Positions 8,336-16,776 of a stretch of 64,000 nt of DNA are shown here, in pieces. Position 1 is the first letter of the stretch; each line of letters begins with the position of its first letter. The stretch lies in contig NZ_RHOA01000008.1 of NCBI RefSeq assembly GCF_003946545.1, positions 36,267-100,266 on the forward strand, read 5' to 3'. Position numbers and translations under genes: made by a program. Origin of the DNA: Levilactobacillus tangyuanensis (GTDB lineage: Bacteria > Bacillota > Bacilli > Lactobacillales > Lactobacillaceae). Under the pieces are notes generated by a model that did not search any database, was not told the origin of the DNA, and saw nothing but the letters and a program-made list of their open reading frames with translations.

Positions 8336-11300
8336 ATGAAGAATTTTGAACGGAAAACACATTATAAGATGTACAAGTCACACAAGGGCTGGCTGGTAGC
8401 CGGCATCGCGGTAACCAGTATGGCGGTCGGCATGGTTGCTGGACCACAAGCGACACAGACTGCGCAGGCTGATGACAACCTGCCAAAGACGGAAAGTGTC
8501 TCAGATTCTAATGATTCTTCGGCAAAGCCGGAGGCGCCAAAGACACAAGTTCCGGCAGATTCAAATGACAACCCGGCAGGTGGGGCTGGCGGCAACACCG
8601 CGGGCGCTGGCGGAGATACGGGAAGCACTGGCGGCACTGGAGGAGACTCGGGAAGTACTGGTGGTAAGCGTGTCACACCAGTAACAGAGAGCGTAGATAC
8701 TACGACGAAAGCGCCTACCAACGTGAAGACGGGGATCACCGTTCAAAATCCGGATGATCTGACGGATAAGGTTACGGGCCAACCGGTGTTTAATGTCAGC
8801 AAGACCGACCGGCTGCAATATACTTATGATCACGCGGACGCTAACGGGGTCAGTTCCGACTTACGCGTCGTTGATGGTTATAGCGCGAAGTATCAAGCAC
8901 AAGGGTCTGGGACTTGGGTAGGCGAGACCTATGCCAATAACATTGCGCAGGATGCTAAGGGAATGGATATGAATTCCCCGCTGCAATACGGCGATGGCAC
9001 GCATCCACTCTACATTGACGAATGGCTGCCCGACTCTGGTTTGCAATACTTCATTTGGCAGAGTAATTTTACTAAGCAGTTCGCAACGATTGATGACTTC
9101 CGAAATAACTTTACGAAGGCCGATCTTGCAACGGTGACAAGTCTTTCCGCGAATCGAAACCTGCAAGCTGCCAACAGTAGTAACCAGCCTTCAACTTACT
9201 ATTATGCGTTGATGTCGATGACGACGTTGGAAGGCCTTCAGAACGCGACGAATCTGCAAAGCCTGTATCTTTACCCTAATCTTGGGGTTAGTCTCATCGC
9301 GTTTAACAATGGGTTGCAATCTGGGAATTTATGGGATATTCGGGCGTTAAGCAACTTGAATAAGTTGCAGAGTGTTAACGTGACGTTATTCTCTGTGAAT
9401 GATATTTCTGCCTTGAGTAATAAGGACCAGTTATCAACTGTTCATATGTCCTACAATCAAATTACCGATATCTCACCACTAGCGACGGATAAGAGCCTGG
9501 ACATCAAGACGGGAACCGAGTTGCAAGAACAACATGTTCTGTTGGCCCCAGTCACCGTTAGCACAGCGCTTGCAAAGGGTCAGAACGTTACGGCTGATGG
9601 GACATTGAGTTACACGACACCATCCTTTATCATTAAAGATCTGTCGGCAGCTAACTTACCGGTCAAAGGCTTCGATAATGCTAACGATGCGGAATATCCG
9701 TCCCTGTTTCCATCCAGTGCCGATGCCGGGAACATCAACAATAATACCTTGAACTGGTACAACTTACTTGCTGGAACGAATGCAGACTACGGTAGCCTAT
9801 CCACAACTTGGTCTGATCCAAACAGTACCTTCGGTGGATACATCATTCAACCGTATGATATGGCTGAAGATGTCAGTGATTTAAATGTCAACATTCAACT
9901 CCTTCAGGCCGATGGGCAACAACTCAACTTGGCACCTGCAACGATGATTTCGGGTGATGTGGGGTCCGATGTCAACGTGCAAGACAATGCCACGGTCATG
10001 ACTTTCCTGAACCAGCAGCTTGCCAAGGGGTACACCTTTTCTGGCTTGATTCTAGATGGTACGGGTCTGTACTCTGATTGGGCAGCGGGCAATGGCAAAG
10101 CAACGCGTCAGACAAGCTGGACCACGACTTTGACGGATGCTCATAAGACCTGGACGATCCTGTTCTACAAGGACGTTTTGCCATGGAATGTCTCGGTTGA
10201 TTATGGGACTAAGGATGCTGCTGGGAACTTCACGCCAATCACCAATGAAGATGGGACGTCAGTTACCGACAGCTACAACGGGACGTCAGACGCTCAGGTC
10301 GCTCTAAACAGTTACCAAAAGGACTTCCCAGACTACGTCTACACCGGTGCTGAGACCAGCGTGGATGGCACGACCTGGACCGATATCAGTCAATCGACCG
10401 ACATTCCATTTGTTGGGGCTAAACAAGCCATCCGGATGGTCTACGCCAACGCCAAGCGCGCGACGGTTACCATCAAGGACGCTACGACGGGCAAGACGGT
10501 TCAGACGTTAGACTACACGACGAATCCCGAACTGCGGGGTGCCATTGGGACGACCAGTACCTTTGACTCCGCTTCTGTGATTGCGCCAGCCGTGGCTAAA
10601 GGCTACAAGTTGGTCAGCGATACTACTAAGAACGCCGACGGGACTAGTGCTATCGTCTTTGGCAAGGATGACGACACCAATCTCGACTTTACGATTACGT
10701 TAGCTCACGACTTTAAGACGACCGAAAAGGCTGTTAATGAAACGGTTACCTACCAGGATCAACAACAAAAGCCGGTCGCTACTCCGGTGACGAAGACCAT
10801 GACCTTTGCAACGGTAACGGATCAAGTCACCCAGGACGCTGTGACCTACAGCAATCCGGCTGCCACTGGGACACCTGAATTGAGTGTCACCGGTCAACCA
10901 ACCGATACCAGTTGGACCGTTTACAAGGATGGCGACCAATTAGCATTCGCTGCCGTTAAGAATCCGACCGTCGCGGGGATGCACGTCGCTTCAACGACTG
11001 ACCCAGCCAAGGATTTGACTCAAACCACGGCCCAAGCCGTAACCCCAGATAGTGCCGATGTGGCCGTCGTTGTCACCTACGCGGCGGACACGACGCCCGG
11101 TGGTGGCGGTGATAACGGTGGCGGTAACGTGACGCCGCCAACCACTGGCCCAACGACCGGTGGTGGTGCTGCCACTGTCAATCCAGAACCTGGCAAGAAG
11201 CCAGCTACGACGCCTAAGACACCAGCCAAGACGGCGAAGACGCCAGCTAAGGTCGTCACTGCCGGCGGTCAAGCTGCTAAGGTGCAAGCGTTAGCGACGA

Positions 11301-11464
11301 CTGCCAAGCGCGGACAATCACGGAAGGCAACCGTTAACTTAGCCCAAAGCAAGACTGAGTTGCCACAAACCAACGAACGACGAGGGAGCGGTTTAGCCCT
11401 GGTTGGACTGGCATTGTTGGGTAGCTTAGTCGGCCTGGCCGGTTGGAAGAAACGGGAACACTAG
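8336..11464 (+). CDS. LPXTG-anchored surface adhesin with MucBP-like repeats
   Basis: The 1042-residue precursor has a KxYKxGKxW-type signal peptide (KMYKSHKGW near residue 13; His replaces the usual Gly) ending near AQA. A Gly/Ser/Asn-rich spacer (residues about 45-115) follows. Next come a unique domain with a few leucine-rich-repeat-like segments (about 260-380) and two mucin-binding-like regions (about 690-780 and 790-915). A Pro/Thr/Lys wall-spanning stretch, the sortase motif LPQTN, a hydrophobic helix and a KKREH tail close it. The family role is adhesion to mucus or matrix, covalently attached to peptidoglycan. RBS AGGGGG precedes ATG 8336. Confidence 0.88.
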   Translation: MKNFERKTHYKMYKSHKGWLVAGIAVTSMAVGMVAGPQATQTAQADDNLPKTESVSDSNDSSAKPEAPKTQVPADSNDNPAGGAGGNTAGAGGDTGSTGGTGGDSGSTGGKRVTPVTESVDTTTKAPTNVKTGITVQNPDDLTDKVTGQPVFNVSKTDRLQYTYDHADANGVSSDLRVVDGYSAKYQAQGSGTWVGETYANNIAQDAKGMDMNSPLQYGDGTHPLYIDEWLPDSGLQYFIWQSNFTKQFATIDDFRNNFTKADLATVTSLSANRNLQAANSSNQPSTYYYALMSMTTLEGLQNATNLQSLYLYPNLGVSLIAFNNGLQSGNLWDIRALSNLNKLQSVNVTLFSVNDISALSNKDQLSTVHMSYNQITDISPLATDKSLDIKTGTELQEQHVLLAPVTVSTALAKGQNVTADGTLSYTTPSFIIKDLSAANLPVKGFDNANDAEYPSLFPSSADAGNINNNTLNWYNLLAGTNADYGSLSTTWSDPNSTFGGYIIQPYDMAEDVSDLNVNIQLLQADGQQLNLAPATMISGDVGSDVNVQDNATVMTFLNQQLAKGYTFSGLILDGTGLYSDWAAGNGKATRQTSWTTTLTDAHKTWTILFYKDVLPWNVSVDYGTKDAAGNFTPITNEDGTSVTDSYNGTSDAQVALNSYQKDFPDYVYTGAETSVDGTTWTDISQSTDIPFVGAKQAIRMVYANAKRATVTIKDATTGKTVQTLDYTTNPELRGAIGTTSTFDSASVIAPAVAKGYKLVSDTTKNADGTSAIVFGKDDDTNLDFTITLAHDFKTTEKAVNETVTYQDQQQKPVATPVTKTMTFATVTDQVTQDAVTYSNPAATGTPELSVTGQPTDTSWTVYKDGDQLAFAAVKNPTVAGMHVASTTDPAKDLTQTTAQAVTPDSADVAVVVTYAADTTPGGGGDNGGGNVTPPTTGPTTGGGAATVNPEPGKKPATTPKTPAKTAKTPAKVVTAGGQAAKVQALATTAKRGQSRKATVNLAQSKTELPQTNERRGSGLALVGLALLGSLVGLAGWKKREH

Positions 11465-11527
11465 CGTTGTATTTTTAAGTGAATAAGAATGGATCCTTGT
11501 CGACGAGTGTTGATGAGGGGAACCTGA

Positions 11528-11564
11528 GAGGGTCAATTCGTTTGCGAATTGACCCTCTTTTTTT
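11528..11564 (+). terminator. Terminator of the surface adhesin gene
   Basis: A perfect 13-bp stem, GAGGGTCAATTCG and its complement, around a TTTG loop, followed by seven T. Confidence 0.92.
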
Positions 11565-11620
11565 GATCTAAAAATGTTGTTGATGGCGGAAGCTAGTAAC
11601 ACCAGCTGTTATAGAACCTA

Positions 11621-11657
11621 AAAAAAGCGGATCCGCGACGGTTGTCGGGGTCCGCTT
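11621..11657 (-). terminator. Terminator of the exported 180-aa protein gene
   Basis: AAGCGGATCC pairs with GGGTCCGCTT; the minus strand continues with six T. Confidence 0.75.
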
Positions 11658-11665
11658 TCATTACG

Positions 11666-12208
11666 TTAATTATGAGTTTTGATGGTCAGGTTGTGACTGA
11701 GGTGCCGAACCTGCTTGGCGGCATGCCTTTCATTAATTAGGTCGACAATTTTAGGCAGGGTTGTCGAGTAGGTTTGGTCCTTGCGAAAGGAGTGGACAAT
11801 CATACTGTCGTAGGCCACGCCCTGGTGCGCGGTGAGGCGAAACCAATTGGGCTCGAGATTCTTCTCGGCGTCCGTGATGTGGCTATCCGGCCAGACCAAG
11901 TAGCGCCAGTCATTGCCATGGGGATAGCGCTCTACCTGCCAGCCGGCCTCAAGGTCAGAAAGTTCCTGCCATCGTTGTAGCTTGGGTTGGTGAAGGGCAA
12001 AGTAAATAATGCTGGTATATTTCAATTCCGGATTGCGGGTTAGCTCGTGAACGGTTAGTCGCGGCGTTGCCCGTTTCCGGGTAGGCTTGGTTGTCGCGGG
12101 TTTTGGGACCGATACCGATTGTTGGTGAACGAAACCGGCCAGGCCAGCCCCGATGAGGAGCAGGCCAAGGAGTCCGATGAATAAGCGTTGTCGTTTCAAA
12201 AGGGTCAC
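11666..12208 (-). CDS. Exported or membrane-anchored protein of unknown function
   Basis: The 180-residue protein has a basic N-terminus and one hydrophobic helix (residues about 8-27), then a Pro/Thr/Lys-rich linker. A compact domain contains YFALHQPKLQRWQELSDLEAGW, LVWPDSHITDAEKNLEPNWF and YDSMIVHSF. It resembles a lactobacillar family of extracytoplasmic proteins of unknown role (possibly Lreu_0056-like, low confidence from memory). No cysteine lipobox is present, so it is probably an N-terminally anchored protein facing outward. Confidence 0.65.
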   Translation of the reverse strand: MTLLKRQRLFIGLLGLLLIGAGLAGFVHQQSVSVPKPATTKPTRKRATPRLTVHELTRNPELKYTSIIYFALHQPKLQRWQELSDLEAGWQVERYPHGNDWRYLVWPDSHITDAEKNLEPNWFRLTAHQGVAYDSMIVHSFRKDQTYSTTLPKIVDLINERHAAKQVRHLSHNLTIKTHN

Positions 12209-12246
12209 TTCTCCTGAGATTATTTTCTCTAGTGTACCCGAAGATC

Positions 12247-12279
12247 AAAAAAACGGCCAATCCGTGGGGGATTGACCGC
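12247..12279 (-). terminator. Terminator of the Apf-like gene
   Basis: GGCCAATCC pairs with GGATTGACC (one mismatch); the minus strand ends in seven T. Confidence 0.8.
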
Positions 12280-12293
12280 GATTAAGTTAAATT

Positions 12294-12710
12294 TTAGTAC
12301 CAGTGGTGATGTTGCCAGAAGCTCTTAGCCTTGGTCCAAGAACCGTAACGACCCTTAACGTACTTGTTAGCGGTCTTTTCTTGGTTTGCAGGGGAGTAGT
12401 CACCATGCAAGTAAGACTTCAAGAGTTGGTACCGACCATAACAACGACCGTTACGAGCCGTGTAGTTGTAACGGGATTCATGGTAGGCGATCCAGTTCTT
12501 GGCTTTCTTTTGTTTCTTAGAAAGGCCGGCGTTGATCTTGGCGATCTTCTTCTTTTGGCTAGCGGAAACCTTGGTTGAGGCTTGGGCCGTCGTCACATTT
12601 GACGAGACCAGGCTGCTAGTCACATCGGTAACCATACCGAAAGTGAAGCCGAACATTAATAAGATAGATGCAATTTTAATTTTAAATTTAGACATATTTT
12701 TATTAAACAC
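12294..12710 (-). CDS. Aggregation-promoting factor-like, lysozyme-fold exported protein
   Basis: The 138-residue protein has an N-terminal signal segment (hydrophobic residues about 12-30) cleaved near TAQA, a short Lys-rich linker and a C-terminal domain WIAYHESRYNYTARNGRCYGRY...WTKAKSFWQHHHWY. This is the Apf/transglycosylase-like domain of lactobacilli, with the conserved Glu in HES as candidate catalytic acid. Such proteins are secreted, stick to the wall and act in peptidoglycan turnover or aggregation. The start is ambiguous: GTG 12710 or ATG 12695 (MSKFK); neither has ideally spaced AGGAAG. Confidence 0.8.
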   Translation of the reverse strand: MFNKNMSKFKIKIASILLMFGFTFGMVTDVTSSLVSSNVTTAQASTKVSASQKKKIAKINAGLSKKQKKAKNWIAYHESRYNYTARNGRCYGRYQLLKSYLHGDYSPANQEKTANKYVKGRYGSWTKAKSFWQHHHWY

Positions 12711-12938
12711 TCTTCCTAATCTCGTTTTCGTTACTTACTAGAATACAAGAAGAGTGTTGCAGTTTTATTACTAAGGAGTTAAAAGGGCGTCACATCTCGT
12801 CCGTTATACGTAAAATTTGAGATATAAATCGCGATGAAACGGCCGAATGGCAACGCTTAATCCCTGCAACGGCGGGCTTAATGCCATATATGACGGCTTA
12901 AGTCATCAGCCGGGCGATTATTTCGACATTTTGACTAA

Positions 12939-13769
12939 TTATCCACGAATTAATCCGAAATAGCTGATGACGATGATTCCGAGGCCGATTCGGTACCAAC
13001 CAAACGACTTGAAGTCGTTGTTGCGAATGTACCGTAACAGGAATTTGATAGATAAGTAGGCAACCACGTAGGACACGACGACCCCGGTTAACAGAACGAC
13101 CAGCTGCATGCCGGTGAAGCTATTGCCATGCAGGAAGTACTTCAGGACCTTCAAGAGGGAGGCGCCGAACATCGTTGGAATCGCCAAGAAGAAGGAAAAC
13201 TCGGTGGCCACGTAGCGAGAGGTGCCGAGAAGAATTGCCCCCAGGATGGTTGCACCTGACCGGGAGGTTCCCGGAACCAGTGCCAATACTTGGAAGAGCC
13301 CGATCATGACCGCCAGCTTAATGGGTATCTGGTTAAGGTCAGTGAAGATGGGGGTGCGATCGCGGTTGTAATTCTCGATCCAGATGAACAGGATCCCATA
13401 GATAATCAAGGTTGCCGCGATCACTTGCCAACTCGTTAGGTGGGCATCCATCCAGTCATTCAGGGGAATCCCGACGATGACGGATGGGAGGACCGCAATG
13501 ACGACCTTCATCCACAGGGCCCAGGTCTGTTGCCGCTCACGGATACCCTTGCGGGGGGACCAGGGATTTAGCTTGTTAAAGTACAGGACCAGGACGGCCA
13601 GAATGGCCCCCAGCTGGATGACGACCATAAACATGTTGATGAAGGCGGTCGATTCATGGAGCTTGACGAATTCATCGGCCAGGTATAGGTGGCCCGTGGA
13701 GCTGATGGGCAGGAACTCCGTAATGCCTTCGATAATGCCCAAAATAATGGCTTTTAAGATGTCTAACAC
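12939..13769 (-). CDS. uppP: Undecaprenyl-diphosphatase UppP (BacA)
   Basis: The 276-residue integral membrane enzyme dephosphorylates undecaprenyl diphosphate to recycle the lipid carrier for wall synthesis; extra copies give bacitracin tolerance. The two family signatures are clear: [17 protein letters not shown] (residues about 10-26, with catalytic Glu and Ser) and [12 protein letters not shown] (about 163-174, with catalytic Arg). About eight membrane helices. Start is GTG 13769 with GAGGAG 7 bp upstream. Single gene; I see no clear terminator in the 220 bp downstream. Confidence 0.95.
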   Translation of the reverse strand: MLDILKAIILGIIEGITEFLPISSTGHLYLADEFVKLHESTAFINMFMVVIQLGAILAVLVLYFNKLNPWSPRKGIRERQQTWALWMKVVIAVLPSVIVGIPLNDWMDAHLTSWQVIAATLIIYGILFIWIENYNRDRTPIFTDLNQIPIKLAVMIGLFQVLALVPGTSRSGATILGAILLGTSRYVATEFSFFLAIPTMFGASLLKVLKYFLHGNSFTGMQLVVLLTGVVVSYVVAYLSIKFLLRYIRNNDFKSFGWYRIGLGIIVISYFGLIRG

Positions 13770-13904
13770 GGTTGTTCTCCTCTTGGACCAGTTTATGATT
13801 CGGTAAGAATAAGCATACCGGAGTGGTGTAAAACTGACGTTTCAAAGACGTAAATTATTGGTAAACCTCAGGATAACTTTAATTGTGAAAAGGGGACCAT
13901 CGGG

Positions 13905-13943
13905 CAAAAAAAGTGGCCACACGCTCACTGGCGGGTGGTCACT
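13905..13943 (-). terminator. Terminator of asnA
   Basis: AGTGGCCAC and GTGGTCACT pair with one mismatch; the minus strand continues with seven T. Confidence 0.7.
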
Positions 13944-13957
13944 CGGGATTGTTCAGA

Positions 13958-14965
13958 TTAAAGGATGTGGATGTTGTGGGCTTCACATTCGTCGATCATG
14001 GCTTGTGGCCAGGTTGAGGCTTGAACCTCACCGACGTGGGCCTTACCCAATAGCAACATGCAGAGACGAGATTGGCCAATCCCACCACCGATGGTGAAGG
14101 GAAGTTCGTCATGTAAGATGGCTTGGTGGTAAGGGAATTTCAACCGGTCTTCGGCGTCAGCGGCCTTGAGCTGCTTCGTCATGGAGTCGGCGTCAACCCG
14201 GATACCCATGCTGGAGATTTCGATCCGTTGGTTGAGAGGTTCATACCAGAATAAGATGTCCCCGTTTAAGTCCCAGTCATCGTAGTCGGGTGCCCGGCCA
14301 TCGTGACGCTTGCCACTCTTCAATGGGCCACCAATCTTCATTAAGAAGACACAACCGAGTTCCTTGGTGATGGCGTTTTCCCGTTCGAATGGCGTCATAT
14401 CAGGGTAACGGTCTTCCAATTCCTGCGTCGTGACGAAGTGAATTTCGTCAGGTAAGTGGTGAACGGCCTGGGGGAACTTGTACCAGACTTCATGTTCCAT
14501 GTGCTTAATCACTTTGAAGATCGTGCGAACCGTGTCCTTCAAGGTTTCTTCGGTTCGTTGGTCATGGGTGATGACCTTTTCCCAGTCCCACTGGTCAACG
14601 TAGGCGGAGTGGAAGTTGTCGAGGTCTTCATCCTTACGAATGGCGTTCATGTTGGTGTAGAGACCTTCGCCGAGTTTGAAGCCATAACGCTTCAAGGCAA
14701 CCCGCTTCCACTTAGCCAAGGAGTGGACGATTTCCATTGTCGAATCGCCCATGTCTGCCATGGTGAATGAGACAGGCTTTTCGATACCATTCAGGTTGTC
14801 GTTTAACCCCGTTGAGTGTTCAACGAACATTGGTGCTGACAGCCGTGACAGATTCAGTTGGTCACCAAATTCATCTTGGAATGTTTCACGAATGTAGCGA
14901 ATAGCGGCTTGCGTTTCCTTAACGGATAACTTTGGTGCGTATGATTCTGGAATGATTAAATGCAT
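13958..14965 (-). CDS. asnA: Aspartate-ammonia ligase (asparagine synthetase A)
   Basis: The 335-residue protein matches AsnA in length and sequence, including the N-terminal [30 protein letters not shown] stretch and the C-terminal [15 protein letters not shown] motif of the class-II aminoacyl-tRNA-synthetase-like fold. It makes asparagine from aspartate, ammonia and ATP in the cytosol. RBS AAAGGAG precedes ATG 14965. The gene is alone behind a T-box leader, so its transcription should rise when uncharged tRNA-Asn accumulates. Confidence 0.96.
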   Translation of the reverse strand: MHLIIPESYAPKLSVKETQAAIRYIRETFQDEFGDQLNLSRLSAPMFVEHSTGLNDNLNGIEKPVSFTMADMGDSTMEIVHSLAKWKRVALKRYGFKLGEGLYTNMNAIRKDEDLDNFHSAYVDQWDWEKVITHDQRTEETLKDTVRTIFKVIKHMEHEVWYKFPQAVHHLPDEIHFVTTQELEDRYPDMTPFERENAITKELGCVFLMKIGGPLKSGKRHDGRAPDYDDWDLNGDILFWYEPLNQRIEISSMGIRVDADSMTKQLKAADAEDRLKFPYHQAILHDELPFTIGGGIGQSRLCMLLLGKAHVGEVQASTWPQAMIDECEAHNIHIL

Positions 14966-15003
14966 AGTCCTTTTTCTCCTTTACGTTATAAACTAAGACA
15001 AAA

Positions 15004-15285
15004 TAAAAAGTCTTTCGTCCCTTAGACAAGGGACGAAAGACTTTCTTTCGCGGTACCACCCAAGTTGCTTATCCTAAAGATAAACCAGCTCATTTGGAGT
15101 ACAAACATACTCCACCGATGGTAACGTATCGGTAACGGCTTAACCTACTGCGACCCGGGTCGTTTCAGCCAGCAACTAAGAAAGTGTTATTCCGAAAGGT
15201 CAACTCTGATTGGGTTCTCACTAAGCCCCAACTCACTGCCAGAATGACGAAACGTACTTGTCTTTCCTCCGTTTTTTATCTTGTG
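15004..15285 (-). ncRNA. T-box leader controlling asnA
   Basis: On the minus strand the conserved T-box core GGGTGGTACCGCG (around 15049-15062) is followed by a long terminator hairpin (15006-15045: AAAGTCTTTCGTCCCTT pairs with its complement) ending in T. Upstream about 200 nt fold as stem I and the following stems. A plausible Asn specifier AAC is at 15186-15188 in GGAATAACAC. The core-adjacent TGGT would favour a tRNA with A as discriminator base, while tRNA-Asn usually has G (a U-G pair); the specifier assignment is inference. Confidence 0.9.
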
Positions 15286-15291
15286 GCATTA

Positions 15292-15319
15292 ATATTAGCA
15301 CCTTTTGTGAGTTTGTAAA
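15292..15319 (-). promoter_or_regulatory. Promoter of the asnA T-box transcript
   Basis: On the minus strand, TTTACA (15314-15319) and TAATAT (15292-15297) are 16 bp apart, directly upstream of the leader. Confidence 0.65.
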
Positions 15320-15430
15320 GAGGATGATGAGAAAATTATGAGTAAATGGTCGCTGAGGGATGAATATCAATATGGCATCAATGTCACCAGTCGCCTGGGG
15401 CGCATAGGATAAACGAACTTTTAAGCCTTT

Positions 15431-15476
15431 TGAATACTTATCTAAAAATTCATAGAAAAATTTTTGATAGGTATTT
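15431..15476. repeat. AT-rich inverted repeat downstream of the Ltp lipoprotein gene
   Basis: AATACTTATC-AAAAATT pairs with AATTTTTGATAGGTATT with small mismatches. It may end the lipoprotein transcript, but no T run follows on the minus strand. Confidence 0.5.
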
Positions 15477-15495
15477 AAAACGATGATTCTGTGAT

Positions 15496-16449
15496 TTATT
15501 GCAAATGAGTCATGGCATAATCCGCCTGAGCTTGTGTGAATTGTTCACCGGCGCGGGATGTTAATTGATCGCGAATGGCCGCCGGGGCCATATCCATCTC
15601 ATTCTGATAGGATTTTGCCTTGGCCAGGGCGTTCTTGTTCCAGTTCACACCCTTCAGGTGACTTAACGCATAGTCTGCAGCGGCCTCTGAAAACTGTTCA
15701 CCTGAGGCAGAGATCAATTGGGCATAGAGACGAGCCTTGGACATATCCATCTCCGTGGCGTAGTTTTCGGCCTTGTTAAGGGCGGAAGTGTACTCGGTGG
15801 GTGTTTTCGATGACGAGCTGGATTCAGTTGTTTCGTCGTTGCTAGTAGACTCACTCTCGGCGTCAGATTCATCATTGTCGGAGGAGTCAGCTTTGTTTGA
15901 GCTAGACTTATCTTTGTGCTTCTTGTCATCATTTTTGTTAGAATCTAGGCTGTTGAAGTATTCAGCTTGGCTACTAGTCAAGCTGAGGGTGGTACTATCG
16001 AATTTATCAACGGCTTTGGTGGCAATATTTTTGGCAATCGTGCTGTCGGTCCAGGGTTTGTGGTAGTCAGTAATGGCAAAGATTTGGATGCGACACTTGT
16101 CGCCTGCCTGGTATTTTGCCCTGTAGGCTACATTGATGGGATCGACATTCACTGAAAATTTACCGTCATGAACGGTGGCCCATGATGCAAGGTCGTTAGT
16201 AGCCTCACCCCCCAGTTCCCCGAAAAAGTCATCGTCTTCGTCGGCACTGGTGACAATGATCTTGGCGTTGTTTGGTGCTTTGGTTGTGCCGTGGACAGTC
16301 CAGTCACCGTTGTCAGTGGCCTTAGTTGCCTGCACGTTTACGGCGTAAATGGCGTGGCCATCGACCTTTGTAGCGTGAGCGTCAACACCACAAGCACTGA
16401 GTGGCAGGATAAGTAATACGATGATGCCTATTAGTAGGTGATTCTTCAT
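15496..16449 (-). CDS. Lipoprotein with two Ltp-type (host cell surface-exposed lipoprotein) repeats
   Basis: The 317-residue protein has a lipoprotein signal with lipobox LSAC (Cys about 20). An N-terminal domain of about 150 residues follows, then a Ser/Asp/Glu/Lys spacer (about 175-220). Two C-terminal repeats of about 48 residues come last: ALNKAENYATEMDMSKARLY...ADYALSHL and ALAKAKSYQNEMDMAPAAIR...ADYAMTHL. These match the Ltp domain, known from the TP-J34 prophage lipoprotein that blocks phage DNA injection and also common in Gram-positive surface proteins. It is anchored outside the membrane. It is a single gene with its own promoter. Confidence 0.85.
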   Translation of the reverse strand: MKNHLLIGIIVLLILPLSACGVDAHATKVDGHAIYAVNVQATKATDNGDWTVHGTTKAPNNAKIIVTSADEDDDFFGELGGEATNDLASWATVHDGKFSVNVDPINVAYRAKYQAGDKCRIQIFAITDYHKPWTDSTIAKNIATKAVDKFDSTTLSLTSSQAEYFNSLDSNKNDDKKHKDKSSSNKADSSDNDESDAESESTSNDETTESSSSSKTPTEYTSALNKAENYATEMDMSKARLYAQLISASGEQFSEAAADYALSHLKGVNWNKNALAKAKSYQNEMDMAPAAIRDQLTSRAGEQFTQAQADYAMTHLQ

Positions 16450-16577
16450 AAAGTTAATTCGCTCCTCAAAAATCAGCTTTTATAGACGTCAGTGTTTGGT
16501 CGGTTCCCCCTAAATGATGAATAAACCCAGGATGCTAGGTCCCCTCATGGCCAAGTACCAAATGGATCAATGTGTAT

Positions 16578-16606
16578 ATTGTAACAATAAATGTATAAGT
16601 CGGCAA
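16578..16606 (-). promoter_or_regulatory. Promoter of the Ltp lipoprotein gene
   Basis: On the minus strand TTGCCG (16601-16606), 17-bp spacer, TACAAT (16578-16583). The rest of the 16450-16724 gap shows nothing further that I can name. Confidence 0.7.
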
Positions 16607-16724
16607 TGAATGAATTAACGACAGTGATCATTAAAAATTTGAATCAGGTTAGGCACTAATCCTATGCAATACCAGTAATGAGCGAAGGATAAGCGGTAGT
16701 TGGCTTCAGTTGGTTTCGAGTAGT

Positions 16725-16759
16725 AAAAAAAGCCACCGCAACGTTAAGTTGCGATGACT
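16725..16759 (-). terminator. Terminator of the second LPXTG adhesin gene
   Basis: AGCCACCGCAAC pairs with GTTGCGATGACT through G-T pairs; seven T follow on the minus strand. Confidence 0.8.
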
Positions 16760-16776
16760 CCTAAATGTCTTTTTAG

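Noticed and set aside
12785..12938. Repeated TTAA/GGC-type short motifs between the Apf-like gene and uppP
   Set aside because: The motifs are too short and imperfect to support a terminator, promoter or RNA call.
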